From Deltaproteobacteria bacterium (GTDB lineage Bacteria; Myxococcota_A; UBA796; CAJQPC01), in assembly GCA_016717595.1 (NCBI GenBank), contig JADKFE010000032.1, forward strand, positions 1-64,000: DNA of 64,000 nt, in the 5' to 3' direction. The first letter of the stretch is position 1. Each line of letters starts with the position of its first letter. The notes beneath the pieces were generated by a model that saw nothing but the letters and a program-made list of their open reading frames with translations, was not told the DNA's origin and made no database searches. The position numbers and the translations under genes were made by a program. This document shows positions 9,262-19,012 of the stretch, piece by piece.

Positions 9262-10333
9262 ATGAAGACCCTCCCCCTGCTGATCTTGACCTTCGCCTGC
9301 GCCCGCCCCGTCGAGACCCCCGACATCGGCGCGCCGGTGGGCTCCCCGGGCTCCTTGGCCCTTCGCGGCGGCTTCGCCCCCGGCGGCGAGCGCATCGACC
9401 TGGTCTTGGCCGACGGGCGCATCACCTCGCTGACCGTGGACGCCCCGGCGGACACGTCTCTGGACGTCACCGGGCGCACCTTCGCCCCCGGCTTCATCGA
9501 CAGCCACGTTCATCTGGCGTTCTGGACGGTGGGGGAGAGCCTGCCCGCCACGGGCCTCGTCGCCGCCGTAGACCTCGCCGCGCCGGAGACGTGGATCGGC
9601 CGGGATCAAGGCGCGCTGCGGGTGGTGTGGGCCGGGCCCATGGTCACCGCCATCTCCGGTTACCCCACCCAGAGCTGGGGCAGCGGCGGCTACGGCATCG
9701 AGTGCGCCGACGCTGACGCCGCCCGGGAGGCGGTGCGGGCCTTACACGCCGCCGGGGCGCGGGTGATCAAGGTGCCCGTGACCGGCGAGAACGCGCTGGA
9801 CGACAGCACTCTGCGCGCCGCCGTGGAGGAGGCCCACGGCCTCGGCCTGCTCACCGTGAGCCACGCCATGGGCGACGACGAGGCCATCCGCGCGGCGGAC
9901 GCCGGGGTGGACCTGCTCGCGCACACGCCCACGGCGACGCTCTCCGACGACGCCATCGCCGCCTGGGCCAGCCGTGGCGTGATCAGCACTCTGCGGGCCT
10001 TCGGCGGCTGGGGAGCGCGCGGTGGACAACCTCAAGCGGCTGCACGAGGCCGGGGCCACGGTGCTCTACGGCACCGACATGGGCAACTCGCGCACCGCGG
10101 CGATCGACGGCTCGGAGCTGGCGCTTCTGGCCTCGGCGGGGCTGAGCCCGGCGGAGATCCTCGCCTCCGCCACCTCCGTCCCGGCGGCCACCTGGGGCTT
10201 TGAGGGCCTGGGCGGGCTCACCGTCGGCGGCGCGGCGAGCTTCTTGGTGCTCGACGGCGACCCTCTGGAGGACATCACCCGCGCCGCGAGCCCCGCCGAG
10301 GTGTGGATCGACGGGGTGCGGGTCGCCCCGTGA
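9262..10333 (+). CDS. Amidohydrolase-family lipoprotein (one frameshift)
   Basis: Starts at ATG 9262 with lipobox ILTFACA. The metal-dependent hydrolase core shows GFIDSHVHL (HxH metal ligands), an ARVIKVPV strand, LLTVSHAMG (His ligand), DLLAHTPT (His ligand) and, in the next frame, TVLYGTDMGN (the metal-binding Asp). The frame changes near 10010, in GGCTGGGGAGCG. After correction the protein is about 356 residues, normal for imidazolonepropionase/prolidase-like amidohydrolases. Substrate unknown. Its stop overlaps the GTG of the following glycosyltransferase. Confidence 0.82.
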
Positions 10334-11217
10334 GCCTGCTGCCGGTGTCCGCTGCGCCGCGCCTCGTCGTGAGCGGCGGGGCCTTGGGGGATCAGCTCCT
10401 GCGCCTGCCCCTGGTTCGGGCCTTGGCGGAGCTCGGTCCGCTGCGCCTGCTCGCGCCGCGGGTGACCCTCGTTTGGGTGGATCTAGAGGCGCCGAGCCTA
10501 CGGTTAGACGCCGCTGAGGCCGCGTGCCTCTTCGGCGACGGCGCGCTCTCTGGGGCCGCCGCCGCGCTTCTGGAGGGTGTGGAGGAGGCGATCGTGCTCC
10601 TCGACGGTGACGCTCTGACCGAGGCCCTCCGGCGGCGAGGGCTCCAGGTTCACGCCCGCGGCGGTGCGCCCGCGCCGGGTGTTCACCAGCTCAGCCACCT
10701 CGCCTCGGGCCTCGTGGCGCTGCCGTCGCCAGAGGCGCTGCCGACGCCGTTCTTGCGCGTCTCGGCCGCCTCCTCCGCGCCCGAGGTGCTCCTGCTGCCG
10801 GGCAGCGGCGGGCTCAAGAAGTGTTGGCCTGCGGAGCGGTTTTTGGCGCTGGGCGCCGAGCTTCAGGCGCGTGGTCTCAGCGTCGCCGTCGCCTTGGGCC
10901 CCGATGAGCTTGAGCGTGGCCCCGGCCCCGAGCGATTTGTCGGCCTGCCGGTGCTGGAGGGCCCGAGCCTCGCCGAGCTCGCCGCGCTCTGCGCCGGAGC
11001 GCGCCTTGTGGTGGGCAACGACGCCGGGACCACCCACCTCGCCGCCGCCGCCGGGGCGACGGTGCTCGCGCTGTTCGGCCCCACGGACCCCGCCCGCTGG
11101 CGCCCCCTCGGCCCCAGGGTGAGCGTGCTCAACGCCGGGGCTGGGCTCGCCGAGCTGCCCTACGAGGCCGTGCTGGACGAGGTGCTGAGGTTGATTGGTC
11201 AACCAAACAAGGGTTAG
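10330..11217 (+). CDS. GT9 (heptosyltransferase-like) glycosyltransferase
   Basis: 295 residues from GTG 10330, which overlaps the previous stop (GTGA). The N-terminal VVSGGALGDQLLRLPLVRAL is the GT9 start (G-x-x-GD-x-L-x-x-P). EVLLLPGSGGLKKCWPAERF lines the donor site, and GNDAGTTHLAAAAGATVLAL followed by FGPTDPARWRP is the diagnostic C-terminal nucleotide-sugar motif. GT9 enzymes add heptose or related sugars to lipopolysaccharide core or protein acceptors. A longer reading frame to 10303 only runs back into the amidohydrolase. Confidence 0.83.
   Translation: MSLLPVSAAPRLVVSGGALGDQLLRLPLVRALAELGPLRLLAPRVTLVWVDLEAPSLRLDAAEAACLFGDGALSGAAAALLEGVEEAIVLLDGDALTEALRRRGLQVHARGGAPAPGVHQLSHLASGLVALPSPEALPTPFLRVSAASSAPEVLLLPGSGGLKKCWPAERFLALGAELQARGLSVAVALGPDELERGPGPERFVGLPVLEGPSLAELAALCAGARLVVGNDAGTTHLAAAAGATVLALFGPTDPARWRPLGPRVSVLNAGAGLAELPYEAVLDEVLRLIGQPNKG
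11189..11204. repeat. GGTTGA-N4-TCAACC motif at convergent gene ends
   Basis: GGTTGATTGGTCAACC at the 3' end of the glycosyltransferase gene. The identical 16-mer occurs at 28423 and a spacer-less form at 38999. Here it sits 13 bases before the stop, where two convergent genes meet. It may be a terminator stem or a dispersed chromosomal motif. Confidence 0.45.
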
Positions 11218-11729
11218 GGCACCCCCCTCTCCTTGGCCAAGCTCTCCAACGCCTCGGTGTACACCTTGGCCCTCCGCTCGGCGAAGCCGTCGATGATCAG
11301 GCCCGACGCCCCGAAGAACAGCAGGCCGATGCCGAGGCCCTGGGCCCAGTCGGCGTGTAGGCCAAACCGTAGGCCCGCGCCGAGCACGATGAACAGCAGG
11401 TAGCCGCCGAGGGTTATCGGCCAGTTGCGGTTCACCTGGGCCATGCGCGGGCGCTCGACGGCGAGCAGGGCCTCGGGGCTCTGCTCCAGCTTCACGGTGA
11501 GCTCCGCCACCTGGGCGTTCGTGCGTAGGCCGACGCCCCCGCCGACACCTACGCCGATGAGGCCGAGCAGCACGAAGGGCACGGCGATGCCCCAGCCGAA
11601 GGCGTTTCGCTCGGCGCGCACGGCGACGGCGGCGAAGGCAAAACACACGAGGCCATAGGGCACGAGCAGGTAGAGGCTCTCGATGCGCTCGCCACGAAAG
11701 TAGGTCTGCATCACGCTCAGGATCGGCAT
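11214..11729 (-). CDS. Small integral membrane protein, four predicted helices
   Basis: 171 residues. I see four hydrophobic segments: LYLLVPYGLVCFAFAAVAV, then GIAVPFVLLGLIGVGVGGG, then ITLGGYLLFIVLGAGLRFG, then GLGIGLLFFGASGLII, with a cytoplasmic charged tail (FAERRAKVYTEALESLAKE). No family is recognised. It converges with the upstream glycosyltransferase by four bases and runs in the same direction as the methyltransferase/TetR pair further up, separated by 43 bases. Function unknown. Confidence 0.7.
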   Translation of the reverse strand: MPILSVMQTYFRGERIESLYLLVPYGLVCFAFAAVAVRAERNAFGWGIAVPFVLLGLIGVGVGGGVGLRTNAQVAELTVKLEQSPEALLAVERPRMAQVNRNWPITLGGYLLFIVLGAGLRFGLHADWAQGLGIGLLFFGASGLIIDGFAERRAKVYTEALESLAKERGVP

Positions 11730-11772
11730 CGGCGCTCCGGTTTAGGGCGCGCTCAGCTTACACCCGGAGCGC

Positions 11773-12596
11773 TCAGCGCGGCGGCAGGCCCACGAGGTAC
11801 GTCGCCTTCGCCGGGGCGCTGCCCAGGGCGATCTGGCCGATGTCCCAGGTCCAGCCGGGCGCGTCGAGGCGGTTGACCAGCTCGTGCAGCTCACCCACGC
11901 TGTAGATGCGCAGGGTGGAGACGACGCCGTCCCAGAAGACGAAGAAGGGCAAGACGGGGATGATGTAGGTCCAGAACACCCAGCTCCAGCGGAAGGGCCG
12001 CAAGAAGGGCAGGGCGAACAAGAAGAAGATCGGCGCGAAGATCATGCCGATGAGCTGCACCACGGAGCGCTCGACGACCTCCATGATCACGATGGGCTGC
12101 TTGTCTTTGACGGCGCTGGCGAGCACGGACTGGGCCACGGGCTCGGGCAGGTGGTGGAAGGCGTTGAAGATCACGCGCAGGCCGGTGAGGTCGGCGGGCA
12201 CGTTCGCGGCGTCTACGGAGCGGGCCTCCACGCGGATGAGGCCGTCGCTGGCCTCGGCGACGCGGTTGAGCGCCGGGACGTTGGGGTAGAGGTCGGTGAC
12301 GACGGCCTGAACGGGCAGGCCCCGCTCGGTGAGGCCCCGCATGAGCACGGGCAAGGGCCGCCGCCCCCGGCGCAGAGGTCGACGATGCGGGTGGCGCCCG
12401 AGCGCTCGACGGCTTCAGCGAGCTTGGGCACGAGCAGCTTGGCCTGGCCGGAGACGGTCACCATGAGGTTGAGGTAGCTCGTCCCGGCGTCGCGCCAGGG
12501 CGCGGGGAACCAGGGCAGGTCCTCCAGCTCAACAAACTGGATGCGGCGCCAAGGAACGGCGGGGGTCGCGGCGGTGGCGGTGGCGGTGGTGCTCAT
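11773..12596 (-). CDS. Class I SAM-dependent methyltransferase-like membrane protein (one frameshift)
   Basis: Begins at ATG 12596, overlapping the tetR stop (ATGA). RIVDLCAGGGG is motif I of SAM-dependent methyltransferases. After a frameshift near 12360 in a G/C run, the fold continues (VQAVVTDLYPN as motif II, RVIFNAFHHLPEP as motif IV). The second half contains two strong hydrophobic stretches (IGMIFAPIFFLFALPFL and YIIPVLPFFVFWDG) ahead of a final strand, so it is membrane-associated. It was probably one protein of about 274 residues. Substrate unknown. Co-transcription with a TetR regulator suggests a stress- or ligand-induced modification enzyme. Confidence 0.75.
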
Positions 12597-13177
12597 CGTT
12601 TGCCTCGGGGAGCGGGTGGGGTGGTGAGCAGGGCGAGGATGCGCTCGCCGACGTCGTCTAAGGGGTAGGTCTCTGGAGAGGTGGCGAACTGAAAACACAC
12701 GCCGTCCAGGGTGGCGATGAGCAGCCGGGCGTGGGCCTGGGGGGCCTCCATGCCGACCTCGTCGAGCAAGGCCGTGAACTGCGCGACCAAGGCCGCCTCA
12801 AACGCCGGGATGTGCTCGGCCAAGGCGCCCATGACCTCGGGCTGGGCGCGCATCTTCGCCGAGAGCCGGTAGAACGGCAGGTGATCCCGCATCGAGCGGA
12901 TCGAGACCCGCACCAGGGCCTCAAGGCGCCGCTGGGCGTCGGCCTCCGCCGCCACCTCCACAAACACCGCCTGGATCAGCCCGCCGCTGCGCTGCATCAG
13001 CTCGTGCAGCAGGGCCTCTTTGCTGGGGAAGTAGTGGTAGAGCAGGCCCAGAGAGAGCCCGGCCCGGGCGGCGATGGCGCGGATGGACGTGCCGTCGAAG
13101 CCGCGCTCGGCGAAGCAGGCGAGGCCGGCGTCGAGGAGGAGGTCTCGGGTGCGCTCGGCGTCTCGGGGGGCGACCAT
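12593..13177 (-). CDS. TetR-family transcriptional regulator
   Basis: 194 residues. The N-terminal helix-turn-helix is classic (LLDAGLACFAERGFDGTSIR, then AIAARAGLSLGLLYHYFPSK), followed by an all-helical ligand-binding half. It is coupled to the downstream methyltransferase by an ATGA overlap. Two palindromes containing TTGAAC/GTTCAA lie 10 and 62 bases upstream of its start and are the obvious operators. It should therefore repress itself and possibly the divergent SMP-30-like gene. Ligand unknown. Confidence 0.93.
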   Translation of the reverse strand: MVAPRDAERTRDLLLDAGLACFAERGFDGTSIRAIAARAGLSLGLLYHYFPSKEALLHELMQRSGGLIQAVFVEVAAEADAQRRLEALVRVSIRSMRDHLPFYRLSAKMRAQPEVMGALAEHIPAFEAALVAQFTALLDEVGMEAPQAHARLLIATLDGVCFQFATSPETYPLDDVGERILALLTTPPAPRGKR

Positions 13178-13186
13178 GAGGATCCA

Positions 13187-13204
13187 GTTGAACAGTTGTT
13201 CAAC
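13187..13204. promoter_or_regulatory. TetR operator O1
   Basis: Inverted repeat GTTGAAC-AGTT-GTTCAAC, ten bases upstream of the tetR start. It shares the half-site TTGAAC with the second palindrome. Confidence 0.6.
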
Positions 13205-13238
13205 ACTCTACAGCGACGCAAGAAGCGGCGCAAGGAAG

Positions 13239-13258
13239 AATTGAACGATCGTTCAATT
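13239..13258. promoter_or_regulatory. TetR operator O2, perfect 20-bp palindrome
   Basis: AATTGAACGATCGTTCAATT is a perfect 20-bp palindrome between the divergent tetR and SMP-30-like genes. This is the typical length and symmetry for a TetR dimer or pair of dimers. Confidence 0.7.
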
Positions 13259-13357
13259 TGATCTTGAGCGGCGGGGTTTGCAATCTTTGGGTCCAGGGCG
13301 CAAGAGGAGGATCCGCGCTCACCGCAGCTCCGCCGTGGCGCCCACCGAGAGCCCCCC

Positions 13358-14348
13358 ATGCCCGTCCGCCTGCTGTCCGCCTCTTTGATCGGCCTGTCTC
13401 TCCTCACCGCCTGCGACGGCGCCCCGCCCGCCGAGCCGCCCGCCGCCGAGCCGCCCCGCCCCCGAGGTCAAGCCCCCCGAGGCCCCCGCCGCCGCCGACC
13501 CTCTGCGCCCCTTGGACAAGCCCGAGTCCGTGCTCATCGACGGCGACCGCATGTGGATCTCGGTGATCGGCGGCTCCCCCGCGGATCAGAACGACGATGG
13601 CCGGATCATGACCGCTGAGCTCGCCTGCGCCCGCGCCCAAGGTGTGGCGGCCTGCCTCAAGGCCACGGGCATCGACGGCGCCAAAGACGAGGTCAAGCTC
13701 GACGGCCCCAAAGGGATGGCCCGCATCGGCGACTGGCTCTACGTCGCCGACATCGACAAGGTCCGCCGCTTCAACGCCGCCGATGGCAAACAAGGCGACG
13801 ACATCGCCCTCGCTGGGGCCACCTTCGTCAACGACCTCGTCGCCGACGGCGCGGGCGGGCTGTGGGTGAGCGACTCCGGCCTCAAGTTCACCGACGCCGG
13901 CGCCGAGCCCACGGGCAGCGCGGCGATCTGGCGCATCGACGCCGCCGGGGTGGCCACGAAGATCGCCAGCGGGCCGGGCCTGGGCCTGCCCAACGGCGTC
14001 ACGACGCAGGGGGAGGGGGTGCTCGTCGGCCGCTTTGACGACGAGGGCGGCGAGGGCCGCATCGTCTCGGTCTCGGCGACGGGGGAGATCAAGCCTTGGG
14101 CGAGCGTGCCCAAGGGCGGCCTCGACGGCCTCGGCTGGCTGCCGAGCGGTGAGCTCGTCGTGTCGAGCTGGGGCGCGGAGTCGGTCTTTGTGCTCGGCGC
14201 CGACGGCGCGCTCAAGGCCACGGTCCCGGCGCACAAGGGCCCGGCGGATCTCGCCGTAGACGCTGAGGGCCAGCTCATCTGGATCCCCGCGTTCATGGAC
14301 GGCGGGGTCACGAACCTGCCCTTCGCCAAGCTCACGACGCCGGGCTGA
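13358..14348 (+). CDS. SMP-30/gluconolactonase-like beta-propeller lipoprotein (one frameshift)
   Basis: Starts at ATG 13358 with signal and lipobox (LSLLTACDG) and a Pro/Ala linker. The frame shifts near 13458, in a C/G run. After it the propeller begins (RPLDKPESVLIDGDRMWIS). Repeats such as GPKGMARIGDWLYVADIDKV, ATFVNDLVADGAGGLWVSDS, GLGLPNGVTTQGEGVLVG and GLDGLGWLPSGELVVSS fit the SMP-30/gluconolactonase/LRE-like fold with its NDL and PNG metal and active-site turns. About 330 residues after correction. It is divergent from tetR and may share its operators. Substrate unknown. Confidence 0.75.
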
Positions 14349-14353
14349 GCGGG

Positions 14354-14941
14354 CTAGTACTTCGCCATAAACAGGCCTGAGAGCACCACGATCACCAAGG
14401 CGGCGACGACGAGCCAGCGGCCGTCCCAGCCGTCTTGGGTGGCCGGGGGGCGCGGCTCGGCGCGAGGGGCTGGGCTCTCAGGGGCGGTGCTGGGCGAGGT
14501 CATGGGGTTCACCGGTCGAGGTGGCGCGGGCCAAGGCGCGGTGACCTCGCCGGGCTCGGGCTCAGGGGGCGGGGCGGGCGGACGGGCGTCCAGAGGAGGC
14601 TCGGGCAAGGTCACCGGGTCGAGGGCCTCCTCTGCCAGCCGATCTATCACCCACAGGGCGGGGGTGCCCTCGACGGCGGCGTAACGGAGCGGGTCGGGGG
14701 CGCTCGTCGGCGCCATCAGGCGGGTGAGCAAGGCCCCGGCGTGTCCTGGCGTGGGGCGCACGAGCTCCGGGCGGGTGCGCTCCCGGCCCGAGGTCTCTAA
14801 GCTCGTCGAGGGGTCGAGCTGGGCGGGGTCGGGGCCCAGGTTGGTGCCGACCTCGTCCAGAGCCTCAAAGATTGACCGGGGTGAGGTGCGCTCGCCGCCG
14901 TCGGTGCGCTCGACCTGGGGATCGGTGGCCTCGGGGCTCAA
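14354..14941 (-). CDS. Pro-rich tail-anchored membrane protein
   Basis: 195 residues, cytosolic and Pro/Glu-rich over about 165 residues, then a single C-terminal transmembrane helix (WLVVAALVIVVLSGLFM) with a three-residue tail. The start is a TTG at 14941 that overlaps the stop of the sterol-desaturase gene (TTGA), pointing to translational coupling. I recognise no domain. The membrane anchor and coupling suggest it acts beside the desaturase-family enzyme, but that is inference. Confidence 0.6.
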   Translation of the reverse strand: MSPEATDPQVERTDGGERTSPRSIFEALDEVGTNLGPDPAQLDPSTSLETSGRERTRPELVRPTPGHAGALLTRLMAPTSAPDPLRYAAVEGTPALWVIDRLAEEALDPVTLPEPPLDARPPAPPPEPEPGEVTAPWPAPPRPVNPMTSPSTAPESPAPRAEPRPPATQDGWDGRWLVVAALVIVVLSGLFMAKY

Positions 14942-16146
14942 GCCGTCACCCCTTGGCTAGACTCGGAGGCGCGTAAGGTGAAGAAGAAGGGGACGAGGGG
15001 CAGGCCCAGGCCCAAAAACACGAGGCCCAAGGCCGTGGAGTCGTTCGTGAAGCCGAGGCCGCCGAGGCCCACGGCGGTGAGCGTGAGCAGCCGGGCGCCC
15101 TCTAGACGCCAGGCCTCGGGGCGCTCCTCCACGACAGCGGCCACGGCGGCGAGGCTCCACACCGAGGCCACGGCCAAGGCCATGAGCGCGGCGGTGGGCA
15201 AGGTGGTGGAGGCCACGAGCATCCACATCGTCAGGCCCACGGCGCTCACAAACACGGCGAAGGCGTAGGCGCGCAGGCCGAGCCGGGCGGTCTCGAAGGC
15301 GGGCGGGGGATCTCCCGGGTTGGGCTTGGCCTCGCTCGCCGGGTGCCACTCCGGCGGGGCGAACCACAGCCACAGCGCGTCTTTGAGCGTGGGCATCACC
15401 TTGGCCCGGCGCCAGAGGGTCAAGAAGGGCTCCACGTTGGCCCAGAGCGGGTCATACGACCGAAACCGCTGCACGATCCCGTAGTTGGGCTCCTCGACCT
15501 CGGGGACAAAGGTGCCGAACATCTTGTCCCAGATGATCAGCGTCGCCGCGTAGTTGCTGTCGAGGTACTGCGCGTCTCGGCCGTGGTGAACGCGGTGATG
15601 CGACGGCGTGTTGAACCAGCGCTCAAACCAGCCCATCCGATCGATGAGCCGGGTGTGAATCCAGAACTGGTAGAGCAGGCTCAGGGCGCTTGAGACCGCG
15701 ACCTGGGTGGCCGTGACGCCGATCAAGGCCAAGGGCAGGTAAAACACGAAGCCGTAGAGGTTCGTGAACCACGACTGCCGCAGGGCGACGATGAGGTTGT
15801 ACTCCTCGGACTGGTGGTGCACGACGTGGGTGGCCCAGGCGAAGTTCACCCGGTGCGAGAAGCGGTGGTACCAGTAGTAGAAAAAATCGACGCCGATGAA
15901 CGCCAAAAACCAGCCGAGAACCGGCTGATCGCTGAGGTCAACCAACGAGAATCGCTGGGAGACAAACGCATACACCCCCAAGAGCCCGGCGCCGACCAGG
16001 GCGTCGACGACGCGGCTGCCGACGCCGCAGGAGAGGTCGGCCAGGGAGTCCGCGTAGCCGTGGACGACGCGGCCCTGGCGCCGAGCCAGCCAGAGCTCCA
16101 GCGCCACGAGGAGAAAAAAGAAGGGCACAGCGAGGGCGATGATCAT
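14938..16146 (-). CDS. Sterol desaturase/fatty acid hydroxylase family di-iron membrane enzyme
   Basis: 402 residues, multi-spanning. The histidine clusters that bind the di-iron centre are all present: YYWYHRFSHRVNFAWATHVV followed by HHQSEEYN, and TPSHHRVHHGRD. The neighbouring FTNLYGFVFYLPLALIG and the late C-terminal hydrophobic block match the alkylglycerol monooxygenase-like branch more than plant-type sterol desaturases. It oxygenates lipid chains or sterol-like substrates in the membrane; the exact substrate is unknown. ATG 16146 starts directly on a hydrophobic helix. Confidence 0.88.
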   Translation of the reverse strand: MIIALAVPFFFLLVALELWLARRQGRVVHGYADSLADLSCGVGSRVVDALVGAGLLGVYAFVSQRFSLVDLSDQPVLGWFLAFIGVDFFYYWYHRFSHRVNFAWATHVVHHQSEEYNLIVALRQSWFTNLYGFVFYLPLALIGVTATQVAVSSALSLLYQFWIHTRLIDRMGWFERWFNTPSHHRVHHGRDAQYLDSNYAATLIIWDKMFGTFVPEVEEPNYGIVQRFRSYDPLWANVEPFLTLWRRAKVMPTLKDALWLWFAPPEWHPASEAKPNPGDPPPAFETARLGLRAYAFAVFVSAVGLTMWMLVASTTLPTAALMALAVASVWSLAAVAAVVEERPEAWRLEGARLLTLTAVGLGGLGFTNDSTALGLVFLGLGLPLVPFFFTLRASESSQGVTA

Positions 16147-16178
16147 GCCGACACTCTACCGCGAATGTGCCGGTGGTG

Positions 16179-16568
16179 TCAGCTCCGCGCGCCTTGGTCG
16201 GCGTAGTCCCGCAGCCAAGCCACGATGTCGGCGGACTCCAAGAGCGGCACGCCGTCGATGAACAGGCAGGGCACTTGGCTCATCCCCGTCGCCGCGATGA
16301 GCTCGTCCCGGGCGCCACGCTCCATCAGCGTGTCGCGGGTGGGCACGTCGAGGCCCAGCTCACGAATGGCCCGGGCGACGCGGAAACAGAAGGGGCAGGA
16401 GTCGTACTTGTAGAGCACCAGCGCCCGGCGCACGTCGGGGCTGGGGATCGTCGGGGCGGAGGCGCGCATCGTGGGGATCCCAGGGGAGAGGGGGGCCGGC
16501 GCGCTGGGCGCGGGGGCCGAGGCGGGCGCCGGGCGAAGGAGAGCGCGGAGCCTGCTCAAGACGGACAT
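16179..16568 (-). CDS. Glutaredoxin-like protein
   Basis: 129 residues. A Pro/Ala-rich N terminus precedes a glutaredoxin/GST-N fold: ALVLYKYDSCPFCFRVARAI contains the CPFC redox motif, MSQVPCLFIDG the cis-Pro loop, and ESADIVAWLRDY the final helix. It probably reduces disulfides or mixed disulfides. I prefer ATG 16568 over the upstream alternative at 16601 because the extension has no similarity. The linker before the domain may hold it near the membrane. Confidence 0.85.
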   Translation of the reverse strand: MSVLSRLRALLRPAPASAPAPSAPAPLSPGIPTMRASAPTIPSPDVRRALVLYKYDSCPFCFRVARAIRELGLDVPTRDTLMERGARDELIAATGMSQVPCLFIDGVPLLESADIVAWLRDYADQGARS

Positions 16569-16643
16569 CACCGCTCCAGGCCCCGGTGGGCCAAACACCA
16601 CTCTTACGACGCCACGTCGTGAGCGAGGTTGCGCCGTGAACGA

Positions 16644-16847
16644 TCAGGGCGTGGGGGGATCCGCGAGGCCGACGCCGATGGCGACGGCGCCGAACACCCC
16701 GCTCGCGGAGGTCTCCCAGGTCTGTCGGGCGGCGAGGTAACTCTTGATGTGTTTGTCGTGCTCATCGAGCTTGAGCTTGAGCTCCCGCAGCTCTTGGCGC
16801 TGGGCGTCGGTGCGGGCCTCGGGGGGGCGACGTTTTGTTCTTCTCAT
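16644..16847 (-). CDS. Small coiled-coil/membrane protein
   Basis: 67 residues: a basic start (MRRTKRRPPEAR), a charged helix with coiled-coil character (ELRELKLKLDEHDKHIKSYL), then a weak hydrophobic segment (SGVFGAVAIGVGLADPP). It lies 34 bases downstream of the kinase gene end and in the same direction. No family is recognised, and the hydrophobic part is short for a full membrane span. Coding potential is moderate. Confidence 0.45.
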   Translation of the reverse strand: MRRTKRRPPEARTDAQRQELRELKLKLDEHDKHIKSYLAARQTWETSASGVFGAVAIGVGLADPPTP

Positions 16848-16881
16848 CCTCCAGGGGCGTCAGGCAGGCGCATAGTTTAGC

Positions 16882-18865
16882 TCACCCGCGCTGGTTTACC
16901 ATCTTGGCGGCGCCTTTGGCGGCAGGCCATCGCTGCGTTCTGGGCGGCTCACAGGCGGTGACGGGCTCACCCATGCCCTTGAGCACCTCGATGGCGGCGA
17001 GCTGAACCAGGATGCCCTCCTCGACCGTCTGCAGGGCGACCTCGGCGGAGGTCGGCGTCCTGCTTGAGCTGGCTCGCCCCGAGACCCCCCATGACGCCGA
17101 CGGCGACGACCACAAAAAAGACGGGGATCATCAACAGGCCGAAGCTTCGCAGCAGCCGAGAGAGCGTGGCGTCGTCAACGGCCGGCGCCTTCTCTTTGGC
17201 GGCGTTGGCCTGGGCCTCCCGCACGATGGTCTCGATCGCCGAGCCGCCGGTGGTGTTCATCGACCGGCGCTCGCCGACGCCCGAGCCCGAGGTGTTCAGC
17301 CGACGCTGGGGCCCTGAGGGGTCGGTGAGCGTCGGCATGACGTCGTCCCGAACGGGGGGCACCACGGCGCGGGGCGGCAATGAGAGGGGCTGAGACGGTG
17401 GCGTGGGCCGGGCCGCCGCGGGTTTGGGCGCGGGCGTCGGCGCCTCGGCGCCGCGGTTGTTGGGCACGGTGAACGACTGGCGGCGGCCCTTCACGCTCTC
17501 CACCCGCGCGGTGGGCACGGCTTCAGCGTTGGGCAGGCCGAACTCGGCGTTCTCTTCGTCGTCGGTCGTCCAGGTGTCTTCAGCGGCGCTGATGCCCCGA
17601 GCGTGGAAGGTGGGGATCGCCTCCTCTGGGTCGTACGCGCGGTCGAGGCCGGTGAGGTTGCCGAGGCCCGACGGCCCGCCCACCTTCACCTCGTCGGTGA
17701 TCTCGTCGATGGGCAGGGTGTTCACCGCGCCGTCGTTGGGGGCGTCCAAAGACAGCGTGCGCCGCAGGGGCGGCGCGTCCATCTCTTGAAGATCTTCAGG
17801 CATCAAGGTGGGGCGAGCGTCGTCGTCGTCCTCATCGGCTTGGGCCTGGGGCGCCTGGCGCGGCGGGGGCGGCGGCGGGGCGGCCGACCGGCGCGGCGGA
17901 GGAGGCGGCGGGGCGCCACGGCGATCCGTCGGCGGGATCGTGCCGCCGGTGGAGCGGCTCAGCTCGGCGCGGGTGACCGGCGGCGGCAGCACCGGGGCCT
18001 CACCCACCTGGGCGGGCAGGGCCTTGGGCGGCACGATCTCCGACTCGATGTGCAGCGCCCGGGCCATCTCCATGCAGTTCTGGAAGCGGTCGTCGGGGGA
18101 GACCATCATCGCCCGGGCGGTGACCTGCTCTAAGTACTCGGCCACCTTGGGGTTGAGGCGGCGCAGGGGGATGTAGCGGCCGGTGAGCGTGTTCTCCAGA
18201 AGCTCGCGCAGGTTGGCGCCACGAAAGGCGCGCTGGCCGCTGAGCATCTCATACAGGATCGCGCCCAAGGCGAACACGTCGCTGCGCTGGTCGGCGATGG
18301 CGGAGTCGGTGATCTGCTCCGGCGCCATGTAGCCCGGCGTGCCCATGGGCGTGCCGCCTTGGGTGGCCTTGAGCGTGGCCTCCTCGCTGGCGAGCTTGGC
18401 GATGCCGAAGTCGGCGACCTTGGCCACGACGGCGTCGCCGTCCGCGGCCAAGAGCACGTTGGAGGGCTTGAGATCGCGGTGCAGCACCCCGGCCATGTGC
18501 GCCGCGGCCACGCCGGAGAGGATCTGGCCGAAGAGGTCCATCGCCTCGTCGAAGTCCATGGCGCCGCCCTCGCGCAGCAGCTCCTCTAAGCTTGTGCCCT
18601 CGACGTACTCCATGACGAGGCCGATCTGCCCGCGCTCCTCGACGACGTCGGTGACGCTGACGACGTTCGGGTGCTGGAGCTGGGCCTGGATGCGGCCCTC
18701 TTGGATGAGCCGCTTGGCGAGGCCACGCCGGGCGATCGGCAACAGCTTGAGCGCATGGGAGGTGTCCAGCAGCTCATGCCGCACCTGGTAGACCTCGGCG
18801 ATACCGCCCGCCCCCAGAAACCGCTCCACGCGGAAGCGGCCAATCCGATCGCCTGCGACCTTCAC
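16882..18865 (-). CDS. Membrane-anchored Ser/Thr protein kinase (one frameshift near C terminus)
   Basis: Kinase domain at about residues 8-270: GAGGIAEVYQVRH (Gly loop), ALKLLPI (Lys), HRDLKPSNVLL (catalytic loop), ADFGIAKL (DFG) and GTPGYMAPEQ (activation/P+1 loop), all intact. A long Pro-rich and acidic linker with two PPPPPP runs follows, then one transmembrane helix (LMIPVFFVVVAVGVMGG). After a frameshift near 17050 the tail continues as EVALQTVEEGILVQLAAIEV to the stop at 16882. I choose GTG 18865 because the Gly-loop strand begins seven residues later and GAGGA lies about ten bases upstream. Upstream sequence in the same frame has no kinase similarity. Confidence 0.88.
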
Positions 18866-19012
18866 GGAGCCTAGGTCCTCACTTCGTACATGCTGACGGG
18901 GTCCAGGGGTGGGGCGTCTCGGTCGGTCGGTGGGGGCGTCGTCAGCGCAGAGCCCCAAAGAGGATAAACCACCGGGGCCCGGTTGAACAGGCGAGATAGC
19001 AAGATCAATGTC

